Notes: generated from the letters alone by a model not told the origin. A stretch of 64,000 nucleotides of DNA from Lethocerus indicus (GCA_019843655.1 JACDQD010000008.1:18994388-19058387); one strand, 5' to 3'; shown: positions 1 to 13,332, counted from the first letter of the stretch. A program made the numbers and translations.

Positions 1-3000
1 ACGTACATGAATTAATACCCAAATTATGCAGAAAAATTCAAAATCGTTCTTTTGTTTACCAAGCAAACAGGTATATAATACATGGAACATTACTGTGAAC
101 GTAGGCAGCCTTCTGCATACTGTTTTCACAGTAATAAGCTTATATTACCTGATATTATTTATCGTGAAACTTGTATTTAAATAACTATGGATTTAGGAAA
201 GTTTGATCATTTAGCCGATCTAATTCCTCGTGGTCTTGAAATACTACCATCCAACCAGATCGGTTTCGGATTCTGAATTTTACTGAATTTCAATGTCATT
301 CTGCACTACAACTAACAAGGAACTTGACCATATCGAATTATGTCGGTATCGTGTTCGCACCATAGGCTGGAATAAAAAATAAAGAACCAGTCATCGCAAG
401 AATTATTGTTATTTCGCGACTCAATTCGCGATTTATAGACGCCGGCGCCTCATTCGCGCTGGTAATTCACTACTGCCCCCTTATCGATCATCGGTGCGAT
501 TCAATAAATACCACGTTTTTCGCTAACTCAGCAACCGGCCATCAGCCGAGGATTGTTCGTGAACCCCGGATTCCTAGATACTGGTATTGAATTACCGTTG
601 GCGCCAGTGTCCCTACCCCCAGAGACCCTGGGGCGCTTTCCGCCCCTCGCCGCGAGTCCAGTAAATAACCCGCCGTGTTCCAATCCCTCCCGATATATAC
701 AAACGGGCAGTCCCAGCATAACCCTCTTGAAATATTCACAGAAACGGGATACCCTAGAAATATTACACTTCCTCAGTCCTTGAGTTGTCGGTAAAATATT
801 CTTTTACCGAAGAAAGAGTGGGTTGATAATGATTGTGGAGTCAAATGGCAAAAGTTACATTTTAAATATAACGCGCGTATGTTAATACTACTGCCATATT
901 AAGGTGGAAAATAAAAATAAAATACGGCAAATTCAGACACGAATACTTGTTTGATTCTGTGTATTATCAGTTTGGGTTTCTCGCCTTATTGCAAGTCAGT
1001 TACGATTGACATGTAAATCAACTTAAATAATACTATTGAAGGAATAGTTTCGTTACTTCATTCTTACAACCGTTCAAACCACCTATGTTTTGGTGGAGCA
1101 CGCATCAGTAAATAATGGACGCATATTTTTCCTGATTGACCATTGCGAATTTGTATTGAACTGAGAAAATCTAATAATAGGCGAATATGTCAATGAATTT
1201 TATGATCGCAATGACGATCTGTATATACACGATATAAAAAATACATTTAATCGGAGAAGGAAATATTTTAATATTTGATATCATCGAGTCGAAGCCGAAG
1301 TTTTTTGGCAGCCCTACTTTTCTACACAACCTAATGGTCTTTTTGAAACCAATTAAAATCGGTGTCGGGCCCAGGCCCAACCAATTTGTCGGGCGGACAA
1401 TTTCACGGTCCCGTCACTGGGGAAGTGTTAAACCGGCAAAAGGAGGCCGGTGGCCCCGATTCGGCCCATAAAGCGCGGAGCATTTCTCCCGTGTAAAGGG
1501 AAACAGGGAGAAACAGAGACCAAACGAACCCTGCGGAAGGGGGGGCTTTTCGGGATGGGATTTTTTTCTCTCTTCTTTAGGAAACCGCCAGTTTGTAAAA
1601 AGGGAAAGTGGAACACACGTGCAGTGTGTGGCCACCCTGATTGAGAGAGACAAAAAGGGACTCCCGGTTTATACCTAATCCTCGAGCATATGAGCCATGA
1701 CTTTTACAAGGGATTGGATACATGAAATAGGCAACACATGTTGCCGATGATTCAACAATGGGCATGATTTAGTGTGGGAGCAAACGGGAACCGCGGCCGT
1801 CTCAAGGGTAATAGGAACTGCATTGAATGTGAATCTTAATGAAGGAACTTGGAGAAACAAATTGTTTGAGGTCGTTAGGGCCGTTAGGGGGACCGGAGGA
1901 CTGAAATTTTAATTTTCGTGCTAGAAATTAGAAAATGGTAATATGTGAGGTAAATTTTTGTGACTGAGATTGTTTGTGTGATTTTTTTTCCGTTCGTATT
2001 TATAAAGTACATCAATTTATAAAGTACTGCAAGTATTTAGTGCCATCTTCCTGAACTGCTTAACCTCTAAAGTATTGTAAAGTTATAATGGAGGACTATG
2101 GGTCCGGATTTCGACCCCCCACTTATTAATTATTCCAAAGTGTTCTGGAAATATTCACCGCGCATTTATATTCAAACAGGGACATCCTACACGTACTTTT
2201 ATAATAGGGGAACTCATTTTTCACCGTATAATGGCACCTTTTCCAGCTTTTTCGCTGATCGCCTCGTCCTCAGTGAGGCCTCCCCTCCACCGCAATGACC
2301 GAATGGAAATGATGATTGATTTATGAACGTGTACCGCGAAGTACAATTCTCCAAACGAATTGTTTCCGCTGCGACCGACCGCGCGGTGACGGGGAGTTGG
2401 GGTGGCTTAACGCGCGGTTATCGATCCCCAGGACGTATGCAAATGACCGGCCGGGTCCCCAGAGTCCCCGTGTACGAAACCGGCCCGTTTTAAATGACAA
2501 CCCGCCTGCTACGACCACGAATATCATAGCCGACAACCGCCTCTCAGCCCTATAAACTCTTTTAATACACAGCTCAGATAGCACTTTACGAATTACACAA
2601 GACGCAAAAACATTGGAGTCGAAACTGTGTGCTTCATTACTATTCCAGTATAATAAGCCCTCTGATTTTTTACCATTGTCAATATTCTATATGACTTGAG
2701 CGCTGCTGAAGAAATGGGCACTAGAAGTAAAATCCCTGAAGACGAGTTACTTCCATAATGCAGTAATCGATCTTCCGAGCAAATATCCAGTTAGTGGTAG
2801 GACAATAAAAATAAACCGGCTGTTTTAAGTAACTGGGAACTGGCGGGGGCAAATAGTACGATTTTCTACATGCGAACGTTAAAAGTTTTCATACTCATTG
2901 GCGTTTAACATTTCTGATGCGAGAGTTATTCGATTCTTAGCTGAATGAAACTGTAAAAGAAATATTCCCTTGATAAATAATATACAATTCTATCGTTTAA

Positions 3001-3246
3001 ACAGAGGAAAGTTTGGGAAGAGTGGTTTTTTGCGAAATACTTGATTATTTTATATTTTATTATTGCGTAATAGGTATTCGGCCGACGTATAGGGGACATT
3101 CCATGGGGCGATTTGAGCCGAACGAAAAAAAAAATTGAATTGGGAAAACGAACACTTGTACCGTCCGCCTGTGGGGTGGACGAACAAAAGAGGATTTGGA
3201 ACGCCGGAGCTTCGCTATCGATAGACAATTACCGGAGGTAAAATAT
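1..3246. other. Non-coding, mostly AT-rich; probable intron
   Basis: No credible coding exon is seen. Open frames here (for example near 553-783 and 2316-2584) overlap in several frames and have no protein-like composition. GC-rich patches occur at about 560-690, 1370-1560 and 2380-2540. If the minus-strand exon at 6543-6729 is real, this stretch lies downstream of it and would be part of its first intron or intergenic. No repeat or RNA gene is recognised. Confidence 0.5.
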
Positions 3247-3830
3247 TCAACGGAGCTCACCTGTGCGGGGGCTGCGGGCTAACAATGTAGAGTTGCGGGT
3301 GGGAGGGGCTAGGGGGAGGGGGATTAGCGGACAGAGAGGGTGAACAGAGAAGACAGTGGGTGCGGGAAAGAGACGGATGTATTCAACAAGTCCTGGCACA
3401 CATGCGCCACCGCCGTTAATATAAAGGGAGCTGCCGCTCGTCTCCCTTGAAACTCTGTCGGCCGTGCCACGCTCAAAGTACCCCCCACACACACACACAC
3501 GCCTACATCGTGGTCTCTCTCGCACTTTAGGTGGCGGCCCAACTCTTTCTCTCTCTCTCCCTCCCTGGGAATAATGGGCGGGTTTGGGGCCGTCCCTAAA
3601 TGTGCTCGTCCTTTCGGTAGAGCCCGACGCCGGCGTCCACGCGCCAAAAGACACGGTGAAGCCCTTTTGGGTGGGAGGGAGGAGGGGGTGGAAAGGATTA
3701 TTTATATTATTGCCGCGGCCCGACCGGCTTTCTCTTGTTCCAGAGTCGACAACTCGGTCCGGTCGGGAATGCCTAACTCCATTAGGGGGCTTTAAGTTGG
3801 AGACAAGAGAGCAATATAGTGGTTTATAAC
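3247..3830. other. GC/CpG-rich low-complexity islet
   Basis: The islet contains purine-rich G tracts (about 3296-3330), a pyrimidine CT-rich run (about 3540-3570) and a short (AC)n run at 3486-3500. Several long frames are open on both strands at once. That is what GC-rich sequence with few stop codons gives, so none is called a gene. It could be a promoter or enhancer islet, but no core promoter element is clear. Confidence 0.4.
3486..3500. repeat. Short (AC)n microsatellite
   Basis: About seven AC dinucleotides follow a run of C, inside the GC-rich islet. Confidence 0.8.
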
Positions 3831-5990
3831 GGCCGGGCTCTGGACGAGTTTAAATTATTACTAATACTGGCTATAAAATATTTTAAATCATCAGTATGAC
3901 AGTTCCACACAAATATAATGACGCATTTCGGCTGCCTATGTTAGAAATGTTGCTTTTTTTGCTACTTTCTCAAATATGCGGGATACTGACTGCGGGGAAA
4001 TACGGCGCGTTCGTTTAGTTAAGACAAAAATAAAATAATTTTAGATTACCTATAAGCAATCGAAATTAAATGTTCAGAGGTAAGGACGTGACTCAGATGA
4101 CATAAACGGGAATCTAATACTTTAAGATTTGAAGGATATTCCGGCTCACCCTTCAGAATCTGGGATAAGTCAATCTTGTTCGCGCCGAAACCACGTTGCA
4201 TATATCTAATTCGATTTTTTTTAAATTGCTCTAGGAGAAAGATTGACTGAACTCGGTTCTAGTTACGCATCGGTAACAGGTTTAGCTCTGGATTGAAGGG
4301 GAGGTGGGACGCCGCGAAGGAAGCGAGCAAATAGGTTCGCCTCGACTTCGGGGCCAACGGCAACAGCGGAGGTTTGTTGTAACGCATTCAATTCCAATTT
4401 CCGTTGCCGGTACGCCCGGAGCCCGGACCGGCGAAAGATGGATTCTTCCCCTTAATGAACGCGGGGATTTTTTTTACACCACCAACCCCCCGTCTCTCCC
4501 TACATCCGGTAACAGGTACAGTCAGCGAAACAATTCGGATATAAACGAACGGAAATTCAAGGGCTCCCGGCTGTTGAATCCCATTCGGTGGTTTTAAACG
4601 CGAACGAATCATTCTGTTTTTATTTATCCTTCCTTTTTTTTACTTCCATTGCCGCTGGAATACTGTTTCATTCTTACCCTTCGCACACAATCGTTTTTAT
4701 CGCGCGGGGATGTACGTACAAAATATACGTGGATAGAACGACGCGAGTGTTGATTGTTGAGACCAATTCTGCTCCGATATTTTTATTCCTAACCAGAATA
4801 TTGGATTTCCTTTTTAATTCCCCTTCTCCTATAACGTTGCATCAATTAACCAGCACCGGGTAATAATTTGCCCATAACTGATAAATGACAATTATTTTGG
4901 TGATGGGACTCGTATTCTACTTCTAAAGAAGTATTTCCTATATTTTAATGTAGTTTATGAATTTTTCGATTTTACTGGAAATTAAGTAATTTTTACTTAC
5001 GCGTTGTTACATTTAAGGAAATCACAAATGTTGTTATGTTAGAAATATCGTTCTTTATACATTTATTTTAGATTGTTTTATAAGTGAAATAAATGTTTAT
5101 TTTTTAATTAGATTACGTGTCCTTATTATGCCATAAGAGTGCTCAGTGCTACGCCTATAAGAATGAATAATAATTTCCATTTATGCTGTGTGATATTCAT
5201 AACGGAAAATGCGATTACTCAAGACAAATGAACTGCAGACCATCAACGGACTAGTTGCACCGTCGAGGACCGAATCCGGCTGTGCAAACAGACATGATAA
5301 TCGCGCAATTTCCAGATCAAATAAATCGCCCTCGGGGACATTGAAAGCAGAAAACAATACCGGGGGCCTACCCGTGGGAAAGGGCCCTCGCATATGGCCC
5401 GAAGGGACAGATGTTAAATCCCTTAGTGTTATTGTAGCACAATTATTTTTAAAAGGGAGACTGTCCTGCGCTCTCGATTGGGGCTTAGAACCAGCCGGGT
5501 TTGGGCGGGGGACTCCGGTCGCTGAAAGGCAAACACGTCCCAGCCATCGGGACAAACCAATGAATTTTCAAGTGGACACACAAAACCTGAGACGCAGGAC
5601 TATGGATTTAATTCTTTCCATATGGCAACATTAGAATTCATGAAACTACTAAAATTTCAATGCGATTCGTGTTCTGACTACTGCCGTTCTCTATTTCGAA
5701 TAATTCCACTCGTATATAATTTGCAAACAGTGTACATGAAATGTTCACACGAATTTAGGTGGTACAAGAAAAGAATTTTCGAACAAATTTCCCCCAATCC
5801 GCTATTAGGAAGGAGTACACGCACTTAATTAGATTGGGGGGATGAGGGGAAGTCGAACTCATAACTAGTTGTATTATGTAGTGCGGTCCTAGTTGATGTT
5901 GTAGTTGTAATGAGATGGTTGGGGGTGGTGGTGTATAACAATATCCGGTAATTAGCTATGGTCGGGGACTGATTTATCTGTTAGCCGAAA
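3831..5990. other. Non-coding stretch
   Basis: The sequence is AT-rich with a GC-richer part at about 4270-4450 and 5250-5560. Two overlapping frames at 5181-5634 are open on opposite strands, have no recognisable domain and look like chance. No repeat family or RNA gene is recognised. Confidence 0.45.
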
Positions 5991-6012
5991 CCCGGGGCCC
6001 GGGGCCCGGGGC
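5991..6012. repeat. Perfect CCCGGGG heptamer repeat
   Basis: Three consecutive CCCGGGG units are followed by C. The run is nearly self-complementary and carries four-G tracts on both strands, so it could fold as a hairpin or quadruplex. The flanks are of ordinary composition. Confidence 0.85.
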
Positions 6013-6536
6013 GTTCTCTTCGGGACTATCCCCCTGTTTCTCAAAGTTGACCCACACACCTGTAAGTGGTGGTCCGGGGGGGTCCACCCTGGGGAAGACG
6101 CGGCATAAGACGAGAAAATTAGGTACACAGGTTACCAATCTATCACTATACATATGTACGATGGGTACGGTATATAAATGTGTCTCGCCGATGGAATATA
6201 TGCGGAAAATATTTTGAGACCGTGTATTCGACAATTGACTCGGCTATAGGACTTTTTTGCCCTGATCATCAAGCCAATGTTAAGCCTTTGCACAAATGAT
6301 CAGCAAATCCCTCCGAATTGATAGGAATAAAATCATTCAGGTTATTATATGTGCAGATTATAGCACAGGAAGATTTCCCATTTACTGGTACTGTAAACCT
6401 TTCCGGCACAATGTGTCAAGCATTGTTTTATCTTCCTCGTTCCCACTTTCCTCTATTAATGGAGCGCATTAATAATCGTCATACGTAGACTACAATATTA
6501 ATTTAATGCGTTATTAATTAAAGGTATGAAAGTACA
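6013..6536. other. Non-coding, probable intron start side
   Basis: Nothing is recognised here. The stretch is immediately downstream, on the minus strand, of the splice donor at 6537-6542, and is read as the beginning of that intron. A GC-rich portion runs to about 6110, followed by AT-rich sequence. Confidence 0.45.
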
Positions 6537-6542
6537 ACTTAC
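6537..6542 (-). other. Splice donor (GTAAGT)
   Basis: On the minus strand the coding-like frame reaches CGCAA and then GTAAGT, a full match to the metazoan 5' splice consensus after the exon. Beyond it the frame runs only about nine more codons, of AT-rich composition, before a stop. The abrupt GC drop at exactly this point supports an exon boundary. Confidence 0.6.
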
Positions 6543-6729
6543 TTGCGTATCCAGCAAGGAGTGAGGCGATTCCGGCGGCGTAAACGGCCTGTTGGCGGGC
6601 GGTGGCCTCCTCCTCGGAGGTGGAATACTCCCTCCAGTCGGAGGAGCTCCTCTGGCGCCTGAGCCTGGTTGGGGCGGGGGCGGGTGCCAGGTGGCCCCTG
6701 GTGGCGCCCCTCCGGCTACCCTCCATCAT
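6543..6729 (-). CDS. Probable first coding exon of an unidentified gene (5' partial)
   Basis: The product is not recognised. The minus-strand frame is open from about 6978 and has no ATG until two adjacent ATGs at 6729 and 6726. The second has A at -3 and G at +4, a good Kozak context. From there about 62 residues precede the donor, which leaves the last codon split after its first base. The encoded segment begins with Met-Met-Glu-Gly and has an Ala/Pro-Arg-rich part. It then has a serine/acidic stretch (SSSDWREYSTSEEEA), followed by an alanine/leucine-rich end (QQAVYAAGIASLLAGYA) that could be an amphipathic helix or the start of a membrane segment. The alternative is that coding starts further upstream through an unseen acceptor, since the frame stays open with Gly- and Arg-rich sequence. 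The remaining exons would lie at lower coordinates or outside the window; I found no matching exon. Confidence 0.4.
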
Positions 6730-7060
6730 CCCGACGGCCTCCCCATACTCGCCGGCGCTCCGACTTCCGCCGCCCCCGCTCCTCCACCTGTGGCTGTTTT
6801 TCCACGCTATTTTTCGACCCGATTGGGCGGCGCTCTGCACCGCCTCCAGTGACAGCGAGACAGACAGCGGACTCGTGGTTCCGCGACCGCGATCCCTTCC
6901 GGCCGCTATGAAGCTCGTCTCACATGACCCGCCGCCCCCGGGCCCCCGCTCCACGTACCGTCGCGTCCCCGACACTGTTCAGGCTAGACCGCATCCCCGG
7001 CCCAAATTACCATTCCACCTGTCGCCATTACCATTCCCTCACAGCGCGACCTAATCATCC
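6730..7060 (-). promoter_or_regulatory. CpG-rich islet, putative 5' UTR / promoter of the minus-strand exon
   Basis: The islet is GC- and CpG-rich and directly upstream of the candidate start codons. It stops sharply at about 7080, where AT-rich DNA resumes. There is no clear TATA box. The islet fits a CpG-type promoter with leader, but an internal exon with extra coding sequence would look the same. Confidence 0.35.
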
Positions 7061-8703
7061 GCTCATCGCATTGCGCTCATTTTCGGTTCAATGCCTGCAA
7101 AAGAAAAAAATAAAGTCAAACAAAACTCATATAATACGTATAATCATTTTTGTTCATTACAAATAACTAAATACATATCTAAAGTTTCATCCTGTTATAC
7201 AATAGATTACAGAGATGGATATCCATCCTTGACGGTTTTCATCCTGTAAAACAATAGAAAATATAACCACAATACTCCAGTATTTGATTTAAAAATACCC
7301 TTCGTATTTTATCGAATGCCGGTAAATCAATCTTTCGAGACTGCAGCGGCATTGTATCATTGACATCAAAATTTGAGCAGCATCAATCTCTGTAGAGAGA
7401 AGAAGTTTTTCATTGCACTAAAAACGCGTTGAATTAATTCCAATTTTCCGCTTACGGGTTTTTATTTAACCGGTACCTCTTGTTATTTATGAAATTATTT
7501 TCGATAATAGACTTTACTTTTGTCTATTAGTCTAGATTAGAGCTAGTAAACTAACTTTATGTCGAGTCAGTAGTATTTAAGTCAGAAGTAAGGATGGTAG
7601 AAAATTTCCGTTTTTTAGTCCGGTTCGCGCCGATCGCTTATGAAAGGTGCGTGTGGCACGATCTAGGAATCGCGGCTTGAACTTCAACGAAGCCCCCGTT
7701 ACTAAGTTTAAGCTCCCGCTATTGATGGATTGTTTGTCCCTTCTAATTTTTGTATAAATCAATACAATAATTGAAGAAACGAGAATTGTTTTGCGGCTCA
7801 AATCTCAACTTTTAAACAGATTATTGTAATAAATAAAGATTGATAACCAATAAGGGTATAAAGAGTGGTCCCATAAAGCATTCATGGTTTTACGTTACAT
7901 TACTCTGTGTTTTAGCTGTTTTTTAAAAATGTCCTGGCTCTCACGTGTTAATTTCGGTTGTGTAATTTCGCATTCATCAGTCGGACGAATACGGTCCAAC
8001 TAATACCGGGATCCAGTGATTAATCAAGAGGAAGGTGATCTTTGAGATGATATCTTCCGTACATATTGCTATCGGGTGGGAAGCAACGAAGATGAATAAA
8101 CAAACGAAAGAGAACGACGGTGATGAAGAGTACAAAAAGAATTAGCGCTTAAGAATATTCATAACTGGTTTTTTCCACTCCAGATAATTTGCGATTTAAG
8201 GTTAGGATCAAGAATTGTTCAACTCCTCCGTCGACGGCACCATTTAGAAGACTTAATTTTCCTTTAAACCTGGAGTTCCTAAATTAAATTTCTAGATTTT
8301 TGAGCTCGTTCTTTTCAGAAAACAGTAGAATTATTGTAAAGTTGTGTAATATAATCCAGGACAATGTGTCCTTAAGTGAATGGGTCCTTTTTACTTCGTC
8401 CTGGACAACATTGTAAAAAAACTAAGCAAACCTAAACCTAAGGATACATTTTCCTTTAGTTTAACTATTACACTCTGGACTATTTAATTTAGGGACTCCC
8501 TGAATATGCCAGACTGTTGTAGAATTATATATCGAACGAATATTTATCTTTTAAATACTTCATTAAATACTTTTGTAATTCAATCCATCACGTTCATCGC
8601 TCCCAACAAAGCTCCAATTTCCATCATTCCCTTTTTCATCCGCGGCTGCGGAACATCGGAATTGTGAAATTGTTAGTCCCTTCATCCCGAAACCGCTTTG
8701 TCA

Positions 8704-8707
<4 letters not shown>
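7061..8707. other. Non-coding AT-rich stretch
   Basis: No gene is supported. A short inverted repeat (TCCAGGAC at 8355-8362 with GTCCTGGA at 8398-8405) is the only structure noticed. Confidence 0.5.

Positions 8708-8758
<51 letters not shown>
8708..8758. repeat. (TA)n microsatellite
   Basis: About 25 uninterrupted TA units. The array is self-complementary and can extrude as a cruciform. Confidence 0.97.
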
Positions 8759-8761
<3 letters not shown>

Positions 8762-10371
8762 TTGCTCAGTGCAAACCTCGCCGGCTGTTACTCTACCTCA
8801 TCAAAAGGGGTAATCAGGCGGGGGTTCACACGGACACTGAGCACAAGACAGAGACAAAGGTATTTAAACCGGGGACAAACAGGTAGGCCGTCCCGAGAAT
8901 AGGGCGAAGAGATTACAAATTTACGATCATCTTTATTTCATTAATTTTATACAGGAATGAATTAGTATGCAATTGATATCACGACGTATATGCACGTTAA
9001 TACTGGTGTATTAAGTTTAACCGAAATATTCGCCGTGTGAAGCTGGATATCGTGATGAAAAAAAGCAATCGTGGAAAATATAAAAAATCCTGAAAATTTA
9101 CAACGTTAATCACACACTTGACACTTCACTGAATATGACAAGTGGCCGCTATACAGTCCCGCCTGTGGTACGGTGTGGGAGTGTACGACCTTTTGAATAC
9201 CCTCATTAGCACAGTAAATTTCCATATATTGTCCACTGGTTATACACACGCTGTTTGTCTGTCCTGTCCCATTAATACAAACTGATTTAAATTGTCGGAT
9301 TACATGTGTTAATAACAAATTTTACGTTGTTTTAGAGTTATTGTTCAATCAGAATTTGTTGATATCAGGTTCTATTGAAAAATAACAAGTTACGGTGTTA
9401 GTAGATCCTATCGAATCCAGGTTGTCTATTGAACCATTGCTGGGATCGGATTTGAATGTTAATTAGCGAGCCATAATTATCGGAAATAATATTCGCTATT
9501 TCTCCCCCTTGTTGTCTTCAGTTCCCGTCTCGCCATGTCACAATCCTCGCCGCTTCAATAAGGCTTTGTCGCCATGGCCACCATTGTTCAGAACCTACCC
9601 CGGGTCTAGTCCACCCCCATGACATTTCCCCCTCAGGTGGAAATGGGAAATCAAAAAGCGCCGGACGGATTAACAGAATACGACGTGACGATGTTGCTAT
9701 AGAAACAATAAAATGACGGAAAAAGGGAATGTGGAGGCTGAGAAATTGACAAACGAAGCAAAATTCCTTTTCTCCGAAATAGAGAAAAACTGGAAAAAAT
9801 ATAAATAATATATGCGTGTATGTGTATTAACGTCACAGAGCACGTTATAATTGCTAGGTAATACAAAAATTATATTCCACTTCGAAACAGTGCAGGTTCA
9901 GAATATCAAAGTTACGCGGCAGATGGGGTGATGGTACATGGAGATCTTTTCGGTATACATTTCCCTATGAATTCGTCGTCGTTGTTTAGCTCTATTATAC
10001 CTCTGATTGAATTTCACATATTCCGCTCGTGACAGAAGGCTGGCCGCGCCTTCCGAGAAATAGAACCGCATTATGCGGCCCGTCTCTCCGATCGCAAATC
10101 GTTCCACTAACGAGGAGGATTTCGGATAAACAACACCGCGGAAAGAAGTGGGCCATTTACGGAAACGGGAGGAACACCGATTTCGGGGTGAGCGGGGCAT
10201 GGGGGGTGGTGTTGGGGGTGGAGAGCTCCGACGAAACCCGGAGGTTAACAACCCCTATTGTGACGGCTTCGGGGCTAACGAGAGACCCAGGCAACAGTTC
10301 CGAAACAACCGGAGGAACCCAATAAAAAATAACGAGGCGTTATAAATTGCGTTGTTTGTCGCCCTTCGAAT

Positions 10372-10378
<7 letters not shown>
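8759..10378. other. Non-coding stretch
   Basis: AT-rich sequence, with a GC-richer patch at about 10040-10320 where both strands are open. A CT-rich/GC-rich spot lies at about 9500-9650. No domain, repeat family or RNA gene is recognised. Confidence 0.5.

Positions 10379-10435
<57 letters not shown>
10379..10435. repeat. (AT)n microsatellite
   Basis: About 28 uninterrupted AT units. Confidence 0.97.
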
Positions 10436-10438
<3 letters not shown>

Positions 10439-12640
10439 GGAATAAGAATGCGGCACTAAATCGGAAAATCATTGTTCAAGTATAACTTTCTTGACCTGCG
10501 GATTATTTTTTCAATCATAATAATAAGGATTTTTTAATGTGTTTTTATGCCACATCGTTTTATGATCGGTTTTACAATAGAAGAAATGACGAGTGATGAA
10601 AATACGAAAACGGCCTAATGCTAGACAAAACGAACGAGGGGAGGCTGTGATAATTGTCTGTCAGTCCTGACTATTCTCTCCTGAAACACGATTTTTGGTA
10701 TACTTTGATTTATAATATAAATTTTTTAAACGCAAACTGGATTAAAATAAATGTTCGTTGTATTCCACGTAAAAAACATTGCTTACTGACTGCCATATTT
10801 GAGTATTCTGTATAAAGTATTAGTAGATGTTTCAAACAACACCTTATGATGATATTACAATGAATTAATTTATGCCAAATATCTTACAACTTGATTTGTA
10901 CCTGATTCTAGTTAATATTTTAGAGCAGAACTGATATTTTTTTTTCTTATTTTTAACTTCGGTCGAAGAATACTTTGGTCTCCCTACTGACCCGAAAGGC
11001 AGTTCGCCTCAGGCAGGTTTCACAATACCTTTAAATTGTTTAAAGTTTTAACGACCCCCTCGCACCCCTTCCCCTCCCTCCTTCGACCACCACCCGCAAG
11101 CCCCTCTGCAGGGGGGGCTACCGTCCCTAACTTTTTAACTTTCGCCTGGATTAAGAAGTTTTATTTAGCGGCTGCGACACAATCCGCAAGAATTAGGGCT
11201 GGCGGGGGGATTATGTCGAGGGGGCGGGTTCGGCTCGGAACCTTTCTTTATTCAAAGCACGATTACAAGACCGGCGTCCGTCCGGTCCCTTCATTAGACC
11301 CCTTACTTTAGATTCAAGGGGTAGAAAAAAAAGTGTTTCCTAATATGCCTCTTAAATAATTACACTGCTAACATACTGCATTTCAACAGGGGGAGAGAAA
11401 AATTTACTGTGCCTTAATATTTATGTATGCCCTATATTATTCTGTATTATATTATATTGGAGCCTTCAGCTTCCAGTAACGATTGAATTAATCATTATTA
11501 AATGTGTGACAAATTTTTTATTGCTAATGAGTTCGTTTAAAATTTATAATCAAGACGCACAAATGAATTTGACGCTTTTTCTAGATCAAGTATTTTATTT
11601 GGGTTGAAAAGAGGCCAGATCAGATTACATTACTTCATTATCGTTTATTGCTTTGGTAGATCAGAATACGGTTAACACAGATTTAATTTTCACACGTCCC
11701 ATTTATTATATTTATTAGCCCAATACTTTGGTATATACAATGGCAATTCCCTAGGTACTGGCCGGCGTCATACGTTCGAATATTTTCTCGGAAATGTATG
11801 CCCTTAGACGCTTTCATGAGTAGAAACACCCTTGAAAACTCGTGACAACAATTAGGAGTTTCTATCTTTAAAATTTTCCCAATCAAAGAGGGATAAAGTG
11901 GTAGTCATTAGTGGTATGCAGCCTACATAACTAGGAACGATCGAGATTCAAATTTCGGGGGCGATTTTTCAATTTTTTTTGCCCCACCACCAACAGGCTG
12001 TTTTCAGTCGGATCCTCTCTCCACAATTGTATCCGGCAGTCGGGGCCGGCCGAATCTAAACACGAGGGCCGGACAAACTCTGCCGTGAAAAGCCTCCTTG
12101 TTTGCACACGCCCGGTCATTTTTTACGGCCTTTTTTGTTCTCGTTTTTTATTTTAGGCGCGTGTTTGCAGGTGCACAAACTTCAAATGGGCCCGCGCTCT
12201 AAAAGTGGGCTGTCCGGCCAAGGACGGACAGCGCAAACTAAATAGAAGTCGCGGACGATCGTTTAACAGGCACCCAAAACCGAGCGGAAACGGCGTGAGA
12301 ACTACAATTCAGCGTTTTATTCTATAAGTACTCTTATTTCGACAGTACCTATACGACTATATTCGTGATGAACATGGGGAGAATGACACGCGTATGCGTG
12401 AATAGTTTCAACATTCACTAATAGTTGGACTATGCGCAAATAATGATCGTTAAAATAACATTTACAAAGAGAAACACTTTACCTATTCGACTTTTAACTA
12501 TTTTCATTGAATCACTCGGGGTTACGACTGGTTTTACAGCTATGATATTACGAACTAGGTGAGAGGGTGGTTTTATTTCGTACAGCTGGAGTCACGAATG
12601 TGCCGCGTTGTTAATTTCACGTCCATTACAATTCGTGAAT
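10436..12640. other. Non-coding stretch
   Basis: AT-rich, with two GC-rich islets at about 11050-11300 and 11940-12300. The first opens with a long pyrimidine run ending CTGCAG at about 11105-11110. That run resembles a splice acceptor, but every downstream frame closes quickly or lacks protein-like content. No gene is called. Confidence 0.45.
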
Positions 12641-13180
12641 TAGCGTCCGCCAACGGGCGAAGGTTAGAGGGGGAAAATAATTCAAAGTTCTATCTGCTCG
12701 CCATTTTTCCGCCCCCTGTTTGACAAGGGGGCGCTTAACCGCCGCCCCGAGCCGCCCGAGGTCTTGCCGTCCCTGGGGCTACGTGGCACCACATAAATTT
12801 GCCGACGTCCCACCGAAACCGAGCGTGGACTGCGGCTGGAGTTCGGTCCGGGCGAGAGGGTGGAACGGGGCGGGGAGGGATAATAAAATAAACCGCAAAC
12901 GCCGCTAATCCGGTGGACGTGAGGGCCCGCTGATCCGCCGGATCCAGGCCTCCTAAGGGGGGGGGGGGCGCCTCGCACGAGTGCGAAAGTGGGAGAGAGC
13001 CGGCGAAAAGTGTTCCACAGCTCGGTCGGAGCGTTGTTTCAAAACTGGAAATTAATTCAATGGGGCATTCCCATTCCGAGTGTACACACAATCTACCGGG
13101 GGCGGATTGCCAATGTAAACGCGCCGCCCCTCCACCCCCACCAAGCCCAGCTCCGCTTTCTGCACTTGTAAATGTCGTCT
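12641..13180. other. GC/CpG-rich islet with G homopolymer
   Basis: CpG-rich and open in several frames on both strands. A run of 12 G lies at 12957-12968. No transcription unit can be assigned. Confidence 0.4.
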
Positions 13181-13316
13181 TTTAAAACAAAAGTGGAGCC
13201 CTGAGACTCTTCGGTATTTGTTCTCTCAGCGCCGAGCCCCGGCGGTATTTCGAATTAAAACCGACCGAAAGTCCGGCACGGACACATAAAACTATGAAAA
13301 AATCGTAACTTATATT

Positions 13317-13332
13317 GGGGGGGGGGGGGGGG
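13317..13332. repeat. Poly-G tract (16 G)
   Basis: Sixteen consecutive G, the longest homopolymer G run noticed in the window. It can form an intermolecular quadruplex and is a likely site of sequencing error. Confidence 0.95.

Noticed and set aside
5209..5634. Overlapping open frames on both strands
   Set aside because: No domain, and no promoter or splice support.
6602..7054. 150-codon plus-strand frame over the CpG islet
   Set aside because: It is a Pro/Ser-rich shadow of the minus-strand exon, and the splice donor supports the minus strand.
8355..8405. Short inverted repeat TCCAGGAC/GTCCTGGA
   Set aside because: Only 8 bp with a 35-base loop. Such pairs are common by chance.
8430..8445. 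Telomere-like CCTAAA pair
   Set aside because: Only two imperfect units, not TTAGGG or TTAGG arrays.
11050..11115. Pyrimidine run ending CTGCAG as splice acceptor
   Set aside because: Downstream frames close quickly or are low complexity, and polypyrimidine tracts are common in this window.
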